DNA from: Blattamonas nauphoetae
Lineage: Eukaryota; Preaxostyla; Oxymonadida
Direction of reading: 5' to 3'
Assembly (NCBI GenBank): GCA_033064195.1
Contig: JARBJD010000102.1
Coordinates: 1 to 64,000, forward strand
Length of the DNA stretch: 64,000 bases
This document shows positions 20,297 to 31,811 of this stretch, piece after piece. The notes under the pieces are model-generated. The model did not search any database and was not told the origin of the DNA. It saw nothing but the letters and a program-made list of their open reading frames with translations. The position numbers and the translations under genes are program-made. Numbering within the stretch: position 1 is the first letter of the stretch; each line of letters begins with the position of its first letter.

Positions 20297-21040
20297 CCCA
20301 TCTGAGTTGAGATCCTCACATCTTTCTCATGTATCGCTGAAAGATATCCATTCTGCTTCATATTCTGAAGTGGTTTCGATGTGGTTGTGAAGATGAGAGG
20401 AAATCGGCTTGGAGTGGGGAAAGACGGCATTTGGTGGGGAGAGGGGATGGTGGATGCGAGTTAGCGATGAGCTGTTGCAGTGTGGTGGGTTCATTGATAA
20501 AGGTCGCCTTCCGCTATTCGTATCATTTTTTGCTTTCGCTGACTCTGATAGCTCAAAGACTGTGAATCGATTTGCTCGGATTACGAACGCTTTGTGTCTG
20601 GCTCGGGTTGGGTGGAAGTGTTCTCCGTGACGTCCGAGACAAGCGGTTTGTGGGTGGAAGGAGACATAGTGGAGTGCTTCGGGTAAATGAGATGGATTCG
20701 ATTTTGCATCGAGAGGAAGTGCTGAAGGACGATGAGAAAAGGTAGTGAGCCGAAATGAATCAAATGTGGAGAGGTAAAGACCATATTAAGTTCATGTTGC
20801 GTCATACCGGGATGAGAAGATGAAGGAGAGATGAGAATCGAATGATGGGACTATTGTTGTCATAAACATACTAACATCTTCTTCGGTTTGATCAAACAAA
20901 CCATTGAAAGTTTCCACCCAAGTTTGTTCACTCTTTCCATAGGCCCATTCCATTTCGATTCTAAAAAAAATGATTAATCAAAATCCATACACCTGAAAAT
21001 TAGATGCCGCTCGCTCAGAAGATACAACAAGGATACATGC
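20297..21040. other. Mostly non-coding stretch
   Basis: Interrupted minus-strand protein-like pieces (such as VFTSPHLIHFGSLPFLIVLQ) may extend the broken gene on the left. No complete gene, RNA gene or repeat was seen. Confidence 0.35.
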
Positions 21041-21041
21041 C

Positions 21042-21621
21042 TTGTTGACCACTCTCTGGCAGGATGACCCATCTCAGCCTCTCCTCCATACAGTAAATCA
21101 TTCAGAAAAAGTCTCCGAAGTGAGAACAAAGGTAGAACAGACTCTGAAAGGTTTATTTCTCTGTTTTGTCTCTCATGGGATTGCAGCTTCACACACCGAT
21201 TTGATAGAGTCGTTGGGCACTCTCTACCAGAACCTCGGAGTACATGAACGACCGCTCCTGCTCCAAGCTGTTTGCCCCCACATCTCATTCAAGGATATGA
21301 ATGCGTCACGGATCAATGTGACGCAGGGGGCATACAGCTATGAAAAGGCTCGACGAGGAGGAAGAAACCAACTCGTTCTTCCTCGTCGACAACATCCCCC
21401 TCTGGCAAAACGGGTTTCCTTTCGATTTTTGTTTCTTTTGTTCGCACATTGATTTCTTCGCAAATCAACAGGTGCGGGAGTACATTGAAGAGAATTCTCC
21501 ACCATCATCAGAGGCCCAAGTGCGAACAAGACGAGTTTGGAGTACACATGTTGAAGTGAACATTCTTTTCTTTTTCTCTCATATTTGTAGATATCATATT
21601 CCACATTCCAGTCAATGTTGA
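21042..21621 (+). pseudogene. Possible N-terminal fragment of a transposon protein
   Basis: A plus-strand frame of 136 residues with LQAVCPHISFKDMNASRINV followed by TQGAYSYEKAR. After a frame change at about 21,340 it continues with LDEEEETNSFFLVDNIPLWQ, then QVREYIEENSPPSSEAQVRT. The HISxxxMNxSRIxVTxxxYxxxK pattern resembles IPYHRLNQYCPSIMSRGQYN at 12,944-12,504 of the decayed DDE element. This could be a second, opposite-strand copy of the same family. The resemblance is weak and needs alignment. Confidence 0.3.
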
Positions 21622-22681
21622 CGACGACTTTGAACCACCGCAGCCACCATCAGTCACACCCCAACAATAACTCCCTGAATGCCTCTCCCCAGACTTATTC
21701 GGCAATTTTGTCTCGCCCGATGTCCTTACTGTTGCCCTTGGTGGGCGTACTCAATCACCATCGCCTCCACCCACCATCCACCTGGTGAATCCCCAGGAGT
21801 CACAGTCTCCTGCCTTCCTCTTGAATTTCGCGGCACCTACACTCATCGATATAGCCTCTCACAACGTGAATCCCATTCCTCCCCTCATTCAACCACCTGA
21901 GCCCAGACTCATGCAGACAACAAAAAAGGAGTTGTACAACGAAATGAAGGCACAAAATCTGATATCATGCTTGTACTCAACCTTCACGAATCAAACTCAA
22001 CATCTCAACAGTGCGAAGCATCGGACTGACCTGTGCCATTTCTATTAAACAGGAAAGGGATTAGAAAAGAAACAGCAAACCTTTGAAGCGCAAGGCCATG
22101 AACTGACTGATGGAGAGTTGGCAGAGTTAAACCTCTATCATCAACATGATAGCGCCCGGATAAACCCGGACAATATTCAGAAACCCAAATAAATTCCATT
22201 TTGTTTCGGCGAGTTGACCAGTCTTCACCAAAATCAATCCCAGTACAATTTGTGAGGTAATTCACATTTTGGCATACCTATTTATTTGTCCGTCCATTGC
22301 TCAGTGAGCTACTGCAGTTTATCACGTGTTTTTTAAAACCTTAGAAACCACGGATTTTTTCTCCATTTTTTAGTCATTTTTTGTACGATGTTTTCTCAGC
22401 GAATGTTAGGAGAAAAAGTCTAAAATTATCCATTTATCTTAGTTGGACCACACGTGTTCCTTGGTGAAACAACCTCGATTTCAATGAGAATTGGAGGCTC
22501 CATCTCACGAATGTACAGATAGTGGGTTGTAAATTCTGCTTATTTAATTCAAGTCTTTTTCATAGTCCATTACTGCTAGCAAATCAACCTGCATACGCTC
22601 TACTGCTCTTGGTGTGAACTTTGAAGCTGATATCTTGTGAGACTTCCGCTTTAAAAACCCTTTGTTCCATTCACGGCTCAC

Positions 22682-22894
22682 TTACATGCCAACCTTATCA
22701 TTCACTTTTCCAGGTAAATCTTGCATCCTCCATGGGTGTCCAGTCCTTGATGCAGACAGTACGTCATTAACCAATTCATTTTCTTGTCCAGGAGACAGTT
22801 TTTGGAGAGGGTAACCCTCTTCAAGGGTTCGAGTCGACGGTTTTCTTGCTCGTGACACTGTTAGTCCCGGTCCGAATGATCGGTGGAATGCCAT
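22682..22894 (-). pseudogene. Pogo/CENP-B-like helix-turn-helix fragment
   Basis: A 70-residue minus-strand frame reading LEEGYPLQKLSPGQENELVN followed by DVLSASRTGHPW. The LSPxQExELVxxVLxxxRxGxP pattern is that of the second helix-turn-helix of pogo/Tigger/CENP-B-type transposases. No catalytic domain follows in the expected direction. It lies in the core of the inverted-repeat structure and may be the relic of the element's transposase. Confidence 0.4.
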
Positions 22895-23542
22895 TCAGAA
22901 TCCGTGTATCATTGATGAGCTGCCGTTCGAGATCGAAAAGGTCGTTCCTACTGCAAAAGTCGTCGTGCCTGCTTCAAAAAAGACAATGAAGCCTTTCAAG
23001 GTGAAAGGTTTGTCTTTTCAATTTTTAGAATGATTTCTGTTAGCTACAGAAAGTCGGTATCGTATCTCTCCAATTGAGACGATGACGACCGGGGATGACA
23101 ATATTACTGATGCCGATGAGCTGGAGTTACTAGAGCGTCTGGCAGCAGAAGAAGCTTCCGAGAGGAAACAAAAAAAAGAGGAAACAGTTGATTGAGAACG
23201 GTTTCTTTTTTTGACATTGATAAATACTGTCTTGTAGATTCTGAAAGTCCCAATCACAGAGGCAGATCATTTGCCATACACTTGATTTGTGAAGGGTTTG
23301 ATGAAGAACTGATTGAGTCGCTCATGAGACCCGTGGAAGCGTTTGCTGAGTCAACGTTACGAAAGCACAAGTTTACCAGAGATATGTATCAGGCATTCCT
23401 TTGCAAACTGAAAGATTTCCGTCCCCCGTTCCCTCTTGATAGTCCCTTGATAAACCCGGTTTTATCGATAAACCCGGACAAAATCGAGATTTTTGCACAG
23501 AGCAACACATGTGGTCCAACTACGAAAAAAATGAAGTTTTAG
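22834..23542 (+). pseudogene. Plus-strand transposon-like C-terminal fragments
   Basis: One plus frame reads WNAIQNPCIIDELPFEIEKV then VPTAKVVVPASKKTMKPFKV. After a gttt...tttag gap near 23,007-23,028, which may be an intron, it resumes with RYRISPIETMTTGDDNITDA and an acidic coiled tail LELLERLAAEEASERKQKKE. It stops near 23,194. A second frame (23,192-23,542, 116 residues) contains FAIHLICEGFDEELIESLMR and ends TTKKMKF inside the right inverted-repeat arm. The acidic, Lys-rich tail is like the C-terminus of pogo/jerky-type transposases, but no catalytic motif is present. Confidence 0.3.
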
Positions 23543-24050
23543 ATTTTTTCTCCCAAAACTCGCCGAGAAAACGTCGAATCAAAGTGACCAAAACCGTGAA
23601 AAAAAAGTGTCGAAAGTCTGTATCTTCTGAACCAGTTGACCAATCTTCACCAAAATTTGTCAGAATCATATTCGAACATAAATAAACTTTCACAAAACAA
23701 TTGAGAAAACAATCTTCGGTTTTTCCATTGTCGAAAAAAACACGTGTAAAACTGCAGTACTTCCCTGACCCATAGACTCTGGAATCAGAAAGAATCCCAA
23801 AATGTGAGTTACATTGCGAAGTATTGTGGGATCAATTTTTGTAAAGATTGGTCCACACGTTTTTAGCGAAATCGAATTTGCACGGGTTTCTCAATTGTAC
23901 ACGGGTTTATCAGGGGACTATGATGTCAAAATGTTGTGTGCCTTCATACGATTCTTGTGTATATGTGGCCGATACAATCTTCTTTCGGTTCAAGCTCGTC
24001 GAGAATCCGATCGGACAGATAACCCAGAGACAGTCTTTCTCTTTTGTTAA

Positions 24051-24440
24051 ATTCACCATATGTACCATTCACAAAGTCAAGAAGAACTACAAGTTGGTGC
24101 TCAAGAAGGAGTCATTTTTTTCACCCATTTTTCCTTATTCAAGCAAAATCCCTTGGATCGTTGGATCTCAGATCGATAATAAAATAGTTTTTATGGGGAG
24201 ATCGAGATCACTTCATCGAACCAATCGTTCATTTTCTTTCTCAATTCTGTGTTTATTTGAGCTTAATTCTGTTCAAACATATCTGAGTTGTGTAGTCCTA
24301 TAATGCACGATTGTTACCTGAAATGACCAGAAGCCATTAGGTTCGTCCAAAATCAAAATTGGTGAAGAAAAAGTACTGAACAAACAGAGGGCGAGGAGGA
24401 CAGGACAGCTTCACATCAGAAAAGGGGTTTAATTTGTGGA
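24051..24440. other. Non-coding border between element zone and gene block
   Basis: No convincing gene. A plus frame through 23,848-24,303 has biased, low-information composition and is not supported. The THOC2 3' end lies just to the right. Confidence 0.4.
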
Positions 24441-24443
24441 GGT

Positions 24444-27365
24444 TCACAGCACGATAAGAAGTACAATCGTCGTCTTTTTCTCGGGCAGTTTGGGAGGCTC
24501 AACTTTTGGCTGTTCTGTCTTTCGTTCGAGCTGCCTTGGGGCTTCCCGTCTTCGTTGAGGGGCTTCACCGTTTGGGTCGGTGCTTCTTGTTGGTGTCGGG
24601 AGAAGACCTTTCCCAAAATCGTTTGGATATATTTCTGATCCCCGTTCGTTTCGAGAGAATTTGTCCGGATACGGTCGATCAATCTGTTTGTCCCGCCTTT
24701 CGTGTCTATCGTCGTCCTTTGTGTCCCGTCTCGGAGGTGAGAGGTGGCGGTCACGTGAGTCGTGGTAACTATGCCGATCATCATCTTTCTTTTCTTCCTC
24801 CTTAGTTAGGTGTTGAGGCTTCTCGGTGACTTTCTTCTCCTCTTGTGGTGTACGTCGTTCTTCATCTCTTTCTCGTTGCCTTTTCCTTTCTTCTTCCTTT
24901 TCTTTCGGCTTCTTTCGCTTTGAGTCTTTTCCGTTCCTCTTCCTTCTTCTGCTTCTTCTCTTCCTCCTCTTCTTCCTTCTTCCTCCTCTCTTCTCGGATG
25001 ATATCCATTTTTGCTTCTTCGATTTCATGTCCAATTAACTCAACCATTGTCACCCCTCGATAACTCTGAGCGAGCGTATAAACATCTTTCCTGCCATCTG
25101 ATGGAAATTGATCGAGTTTTTTGATGGTAGTGTTTTAGCACTTCGAGGTGCTTGGAAAATGACGAGCAATCTGCGAGAGGAAGAAGAGACCCAGTTTCAC
25201 CATGTTGAGATTGGCGAGCGAGAGCATGGGAAGCAAGTGTTGTTCAATCAGAGACGCCATCTCGCAAAGAACTGAGAAGAAGACGTCTTTTCTCTCGTCA
25301 AGGTTTCCTCCTCTTTCAGATGACTGCGATGAGTACTGTTGGACTTGTTTTGATGTCGTGACATGCCCAGCTTTGCTTTCAATCCCATGAAAGAGACGAG
25401 CAATAAACACTCCAAGTCTGACAGATTTTTCTGATGACAAGAATGGAAGCATGATACAAGCCAACCGAACCAATTCGGCACATACAGAAAAGATGCTGAA
25501 CTTGTCCGATGCTCGGCTGATGATTCGGAGGTAGTCGGCGGTGTAGAAAGTGTCGTTTTCGGAGAGCGAGATCTGAGGGAAGAGGCAGAGCTTGAAGAAC
25601 ATTTGGATAAAAGGAGTCGAGCTTACTTCTTCTTTCGTCATGTCAGGTGAGATATCTGTGGCAGAAAGATTGTCAATGAATGTATCGATATGAGCTCGCT
25701 GACTCGTTTCGTCACTTGTCACTTTTGATATCTTCTGCTGGTAGTCAAGAATAAGCTGTTTGAACGCTGTTCGAGTACTGACGTCGATATCGTGTGCGTT
25801 GGTTTTGCTTCGCATTTCGGCGATGCTGTCTGTGAGCTTCTTTTTGACTGACCTGTACTCCTTTGTGGGATTTTAGACGTCTCCAACTCCATGAGACCAG
25901 AACAGCGTGAAATGTGATGCTAGAACAACCTTCCAAACACTCTTGTCGAAGAACGAGTGACAGAAGGAGGTGAGGGATGGAGCGTCTGACTATAGCTGTG
26001 TGAGGAGGATGTGTGACGATTGGAGAGAGATGTGGATACAACCTTTTCATCCCGAGAGGATACGGTGACTGTTTCAACAAATGGGTGAGTCGTTCAAATG
26101 AAAAGTCTTTTTGTGGGTCTTCGACTAAATCGTTGGTGAGAGCGATGTGGTGGAATGAGATGTATTGGAGAAGAATGTCGTGTGTGTTGTCACGATCTTC
26201 GCTGGCTTGTCTCATCCGTTCCATATGACTTCTTCCATCGCCACTCAGCTCGAAAACACTGTCTTTGAGTTCATCAAATTTCTCGCATTTCTCAACAACA
26301 TGACACAGCTCAACAAACATCTCATCCCACAATTGTGTGGAGTTGAGACTGCGGATCAACACATCCATGTGTGCCTTCTTTCCGAGAGTATACTTTTGGG
26401 GGACGGCAAAGAGAGCATTCTGGAAGGAAGCGACTTTGAACGACGATTGGCGAGATTCGTTCATGAGCTGTGATTGGAAGTTGGAGATGAGAAGCTGGGA
26501 AGAATGCATGGCAGTCGGCTTGATGCAGTCGGGGGAACGATGTGGCATGCGGTTTTCATAATTTCCGAGAGAATCACGGAGCATTCACCGTCTCCTTTCA
26601 AACACTCGCGAGCGATAAACTGAAGGAGAGGCTGTGTGGAAGGATGGCATGATCCAATCAACCGCTGTGTTTGAGGTGTGATTGGAGAGCTAGTCGGGGC
26701 AGTTAGGATGGCCCTTGCTGTTTTGATAAACTCGGTTTCATCATCGATCTCTCCGTCTTCATCGTGGACAACGTCGGATTCGTGATGATGGGAGATACAG
26801 CAGTTTCTGGTTCATCATGGCGGAATTCATGTGCGTCAGAGGCAGGCTTGATTGGTTGTGGAACGGATGCACAAACTTCAAAAGATGAGGAGATGAGGGA
26901 CATGACAGATTGCAGAGAGACGATGCCACAGAGGACGAGGAAGGACAGGAGTCTGAAAACAGAAGGTTGATAGAATTTATTGTCTGTTGTAGCTTCCTCT
27001 GAGCCTATTGGGCCTTGTTGTTGAGAAAGATAGAAGGAAAGGAGTTTGAGAAGATTGAGAGTGGTGAATTGGTGCAGGAGTTCTGTAAAACACTTCAATG
27101 AGTTTGAAAAGGCATTTGCATTGGATTCATCATAACAATGAGTAAAGATGGAGCTCTAGGCTTGTCTAACGATGGGGCTATCAAATGTTTTTTCAAGGAC
27201 GAACTCGATTGCATTGAAAAGCAGACAGACAATGCGAACTGGGTCAAGTTTGAAGGAGCCTATCGTCACAGTTGAGATATGATTCAATTGTTCTCAAAAT
27301 TGACTGAACAGGTTCAATTGTATCTTTTTTGGTAATCGGATCACATTTTTGAGCGATGGATCCAT
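24444..27365 (-). CDS. THOC2: THO complex subunit 2 homologue, several exons
   Basis: THOC2 is the scaffold of the nuclear THO complex, which couples transcription to mRNA packaging and export. Recognised segments from right to left: SSFKLDPVRIVCLLFNAIEF (about 27,255), LLSFLVLCGIVSLQSVMSLI (about 26,940), a helical block at 26,584-25,900, then the Tho2 signature FFKLCLFPQISLSENDTFYT and LGVFIARLFHGIE (about 25,610-25,380). DVYTLAQSYRG (about 25,070) matches DLYALAMGYSG of human THOC2. The tail is an E/K/R-rich low-complexity region, as in other THOC2 proteins. A 45-nt intron joins MDPSLKNVIRLPKK to SSFKLDP. The start at 27,365 gives a short N-terminus for the family, so upstream exons may be missed. 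Exact splicing and the reading frame of the tail are unresolved. Confidence 0.75.
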
Positions 27366-27518
27366 ACAAGAACGAAGAGATCGAAAAGAACCATCACCAT
27401 TATTTTGGCTCTCGGGTGATGTTCTGAATAGTGATAGACTGTTGTTCACAAATGAATGATCTCATTAGCACATGTAACCAGAATCAAAGTTTCATTTCGT
27501 GAAGTGTTCATCAAAGAA

Positions 27519-28952
27519 TCAACGTTTTCCATGCCTTTTCTTAGAAGGATGGGAGCCTTTGGGGGCATTTGGATTCCTTCTTCCAAGGCCAAAGTTAACA
27601 ACACTAGAAAGAACGGTGAACATATAAATGGGCAAACTCCGTTTGTTTCTTCTTGACTTCCGAGGCAAAAACTGGAATCTCATCTTCCTCCAAATCTTGA
27701 CGAGATTGTTTGTGCCCAAGACGTTTCCGAGTCTTCTTGACTCGTTCATGATACACATCTTCTCTCAAGACAATTGGTCGACCACCTCTTCCCCCCTTTG
27801 GTAGAGGAATCGAATACTGATTTCCTCGAATGTTTGCTGGTCGTCTCCTGAGATATATCGTTAATTCACCGGTTGATGCATCAATTGAACATGTTACCCT
27901 TCGCAATCCATGCAAGCCACAGTTTGGACAGAAAATTTTGGTGGTGTCGTTGACAAGTGTCTGACATGTTCCACAATAGAGGAGAAATCGGCGAATAGAC
28001 TTGATGAGGGGTGCTGTTGGAGAAGCCGCCACAATTTGAAGCCCAATTTGACAGGCTACATTTTGTACAGCGAGATCTGCGCTCACTAGACAGACACCTT
28101 CTGGCTTGGTTTCTTCATTGGTCGAGAGTTGGTAAGAACCCTGAAGTTGATGAAGATTATCAGCGGTAATCCCTAGAAAGGACGAATATGCAATAATTCA
28201 ATCAATGATTGGTTAAAATGAGCAGACATTCTCCATCGACACTTTCATCTTCATCAGATTCTTCAATCATGGACTCTTCCTCTTTTGCTGGATCAATTTC
28301 TGATTTCAGTTTCGTGAACTCTCCAATCTCCTCCTCAGGTGTGTCTAGATCGATTTGGTACGAAACTGCTGTTGTTGTTTTCTTTTTTCGTCCATGTCTC
28401 GATGACGGTTCAGGAGGAGCAGATATCGTCGACTTGTTTGGTTCCACAGTATTCCATTCATCTTCTCCTTCTTCTTCTCCCTCGTTTTCGTCCATTTCTT
28501 CTTCCTCTTCCTCCTCAGAACTGTCCTCTTCTTTTTCGTCCTCGTTTGAAGAGCGTCGCCCACCATATCGACGAATGACATTCGAATATGTGAGAGGTTT
28601 TGGCTCACTATGAATATTTTTTGTTCCATTTTGTGTGATTTCAAGATCATAAGCAAGAGCGATGATTCCTATATCAACTGTCGAGAGGAATGACAAGTCA
28701 CCAGATTTTTCTGCAAAACGCTTGACTATATCAAAGAAAATGAAGGGTATTGTTCGAAAACAGACCAAGTTGGATTCCTTCCTTCGAAGGAGCTTGAATA
28801 ATGATGTTTTCTTTCCAAAGCTCAAAACGTTCACGAGCTCGGGCATCCTTAATCTCTGGAACGATGCCAGGGGTCACAAAGGCCTTATCTGTGAGAAAAT
28901 TTGGGGTGAAGTTCTCAATAAAGGCCGCAGTATCGAGAACGTATGTGATCAT
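27519..28952 (-). CDS. NOB1: 18S rRNA 3'-end endonuclease NOB1
   Basis: NOB1 cuts the 3' end of 18S rRNA in late pre-40S particles. Four exons with introns of 40, 55 and 34 nt give 434 residues in whole codons. The PIN nuclease domain begins at once: ITYVLDTAAFIENFTPNFLT, then PGIVPEIKDARARE, then LSFLSTVDIGIIALAYDLEI with the expected acidic residues. An acidic low-complexity linker (DSSEEEEEEEMDENEG) follows, then the WITADN and SADLAVQNVACQIGL segment, a zinc ribbon (YCGTCQTLV ... FCPNCGL) and the usual C-terminus FGLGRRNPNAPKG. The last intron was set because the unspliced frame would end in a poor tail. The start codon lies 23 bp from the divergent start of the next gene. Confidence 0.95.
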
Positions 28953-28975
28953 GATCTCCCCGTAATTTGGCACGA
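28953..28975. promoter_or_regulatory. 23-bp divergent intergenic region
   Basis: This stretch separates the NOB1 start (minus) from the CTFxP-repeat protein start (plus). Any core promoter must overlap coding sequence or be extremely short, or one of the two starts may lie further downstream than assigned. Confidence 0.5.
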
Positions 28976-31718
28976 ATGTTTCAAACTGATTCACTCGTCC
29001 AACGACCGTTGCCACATGTTGGGAACTATGATCGTGATTTTGTTCCTGATAATGCGGATCGTTTCTATCCAGCAAGAATTGGCCAAGATCGCAGTTTTGG
29101 ACGACCTGACTCGATGAACCGCACATTCTCTCACAGAGAACATGATAATCAATATGTATCTCTCGTTAATTCGATATTTCAATATCTTTTTGACTCAATT
29201 TTGAACATCTTTTTCAAGTATGATTTCTACGAAGAAGATGAAACGTCATTTCAAGGACCGATGAAAAGAAGACAAGGAAATTCTCGAATGTCAACAACTG
29301 ACAGATTAACAAGAGGAAATTTGTCAGGAAGAGCATCTCGTGTGAGTAAAGAAATGGCAAAGCAGGTATATCCGTTCTATTTCCAAGTGAAAAAATTCTA
29401 TCAGAGAATTGACGATGAATACCGCCAAACACATACTTTCACTCCGACAATTGACGAAAATTCTCGAAAACTTGCATCCAAGGATCGACCAGTTTGGTTT
29501 TCTCTTTTTTATCATGAGAAGTCATCGAGACAAAGGATAACGGAGTTATCAAAGGATTCAGTCGAAAAACACAAAAAATTGGAGAAAATTCGAAAAGAAA
29601 GTGAGAAGGACAACGAGAAAGAGTGCACGTTTCGTCCAACCATCAATGTTTCCTCCAATTTTGAATTCAAATCTTCAGAAATCAGGAAAGAAATCTCAAA
29701 CAGGAACCCGATTCGAAGACCGGCTTTACGAAGATGCTACTGTACGTACACAACGTTTAAATGAAATGATAAAACGAAAGGAAGAACAAGCAGAAGTCGA
29801 TGAAAATCCGGAATACACTTTTCATCCAAATGTCAATCCAGAACTGCCTTCGTATCTTGAACAATATCTCGAACAAGACGGTGAAAATGGCGGGTACAGC
29901 ATGCACTTCCTTTTCTCTTCTTCATCATTCATCTTTCAGCCTACATAAGCTCCATTCCTCTGTTTGAGAGAGCAGCCATTCTCCAGAGAGAAAAAATGGA
30001 GAAAATTAACCAAAGAAGAGCTCAAGAAGAATATAACACCAGAGCATCATTTAAGCCAAAAATAAATAAGACATCAAAACACATCATGGAACAAACACCA
30101 CGGTTTCAGGATGCACTCAAACAGAACGATGTAGTCTCGAGAATGGAAGTTATTGAAGTTTGCACAGACTTAATTTGCATCTTTATCCCCTTTTCAATAG
30201 GAACAAGCCCGATTGGAGAAACAACGGAAAATTTTAGAAGAACAAGAGAAATTTGAATCTGTTTTCACACCAACACCCCAAATCAATCCAATATCTAACG
30301 AAATCGCCAAAACTTCAGGATTATTTCATGGATCAAACAAAGATTTTTTGAGACGCCAGGAAGTCCTCAATGAACGCTCTCATCAGAAAAAGCTTCTGCT
30401 TCAGAATAAAATCCATGAACAGGAAGTATCGGGCGACATTCCAACAAAACGTCTTCCAAAGTCACAAATTGAGACAGCATTTGAGAATCTGGCCAAAAAC
30501 GATGTCGAGAGACGCCGCATGGAACAACAAGCGATGGAAGAGAACGAAAACATGAAACTACGTCAAGAAACAGTTCCCAAAATAAATGCAAAAAGTGCAG
30601 AACTGATGAAGAATCGAACATTCAAGGATATTTTGGAAGACACTGGGAGAGAGGAAGCAATCGCACGAGCAAGAGAACAGGTCGAACAAGATCTCGCAAG
30701 AACTTGCACATTCACACCCAAGACCTCCAGACAACGCGGAGGTCCCTCGTTGGAAGAGAACATTCAACGCACAGAACGGTTGAAAGAAGAAGAACTGGCC
30801 AAAGAGAGGCGACGAAGGGAATACGAAGAGCTGAAGGATTGCACGTTCAAACCTCAGATTCTGAGTTACGAGAACAAAGAGAAGGACCGTGTGGTGTATG
30901 TCCGAGGTCTCTGGAGGCACTTGGAGCTCCAAGACATGGCTCGGAAGAAGATAGCTGAGAAACAAGAACACGAATTGAGGGTCTTCACGCCGGGAAGCTC
31001 CCAACCGAGAAGCGGGAAGAAACCAAAGCCGAGAAAACCGGAACAGATCAAAGCAGAAGTTGAGGAGGACATGCGGCGGTCATTCGAGAAGGGAAAAGGT
31101 GTGCTGAGCAATGTGATGTCGATGGGAGGAAGTGGAATGGGTGTCTTCAGAAAGAGGATGCAGGAACAGCAGGACATTCTGGATGACGAGTCGAGTGGCG
31201 ACAGTTTGGATTCATTGCTTGGCCTGAAGGAGAGAAAGACACCGAAAAGAACAATCAGAAAGGAGGCCCAATCAAAGAGCACGCCAATGGGACACGAACG
31301 CCAGAATGTTTTGTTGTCGGTGCTGTTGAAAGGGGAGGGAGGGGAGGAGAGTGCAGATGTTGAGATGGACGAATGGCTTGTCCGAATGCAGCAACGGAGG
31401 GAAAGAGTTCAGGAAGAAGAAATCAAATTGGAGCAGTTGAAATTGCAGGAGGAGGAAAGACTGCGAGAGGAGGAAGAGGCGAGATTACGAGCGGAGGAAG
31501 AAGCTCGCCTGCAAGAGGAAGAGGAAGAACGCGCCCGAGAAAAGGCGAGAAGAGACGCTGAAAAGGCTGCTCTGAAGAAAAGCGAAAAAGACGAAAAACG
31601 CTCTGCAGAGAGAAAACGCAGGTCAATCCTCGCAATGAAAAGCGGAAGAAAAATGGGATATACTCTGTCTCCTCGCAGCAGTAGTTCTCGTAGTCCCTCA
31701 CCGAAACATAAACATTGA
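28976..31718 (+). CDS. Coiled-coil protein with CTFxPxI repeats
   Basis: A spliced gene (introns of about 63, 39, 31, 56 and 43 nt; the 31-nt one is 29,648-29,678) giving about 836 residues. The short motif [C/Y/T]-T/S-F-x-P-x-I/V-N occurs repeatedly: HTFTPTIDENSRKLASK, CTFRPTIN, YTFHPNVNPELPSY, ASFKPKINKTSKH, SVFTPTPQINPISNEIAK, CTFTPKTSRQRG, CTFKPQILSYENK. Charged helices lie between the motifs. The C-terminal third is a long E/R/K coiled coil (EEEERLREEEEARLRAEEEA type) ending in an SPRSSSSRSPSPKHKH tail. Proteins with this repeated motif are common in flagellated and ciliated protists, and I infer a cytoskeletal or flagellar role. No enzyme domain is present. The start is the ATG at 28,976. 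Confidence 0.7.
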
Positions 31719-31811
31719 CTAACATTCGATTTTGTTCTTCATTCTCCACTTCGTTATTTCTTGATTCTTGAGAGACTTTTCTTTGCATTGGTCCGATCGA
31801 CCTTGTTCACC

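Larger units (their letters stand above)
22130..23945. repeat. Fold-back-like element with long imperfect inverted repeats
   Basis: The left arm (about 22,130-22,460) and right arm (about 23,500-23,945) are diverged reverse complements around a core of about 1.04 kb. Matching landmarks are actgcagtttatcacgtgtt at 22,311 against the complement of aacacgtgtaaaactgcagt at about 23,739. Others are tagttggaccacacgtgtt near 22,440 against the complement of caacacatgtggtccaacta near 23,503. Further landmarks are gttgaccagtcttcaccaaa near 22,215 against the complement of a stretch near 23,840, and ataaacccggacaa near 22,150 against the complement of a stretch near 23,915. The outer arms also match as protein, with a shared GLSGxYxVxx. 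Arms differ by many substitutions and by about 100 bp of extra sequence on the right, so the structure is old. Confidence 0.65.

Noticed and set aside
23848-24303. A 151-residue plus frame
   Set aside because: Biased hydrophobic/Ser composition and no conserved look. Its first part lies in the right arm of the fold-back structure.
27604-27650. NOB1 ending at 27,604
   Set aside because: A 34-nt intron joins the frame to the family-typical C-terminus FGLGRRNPNAPKG, which ends at 27,519.
28967-28975. Start of the CTFxP gene at 28,967
   Set aside because: That codon is TTG. The first ATG in frame is 28,976.
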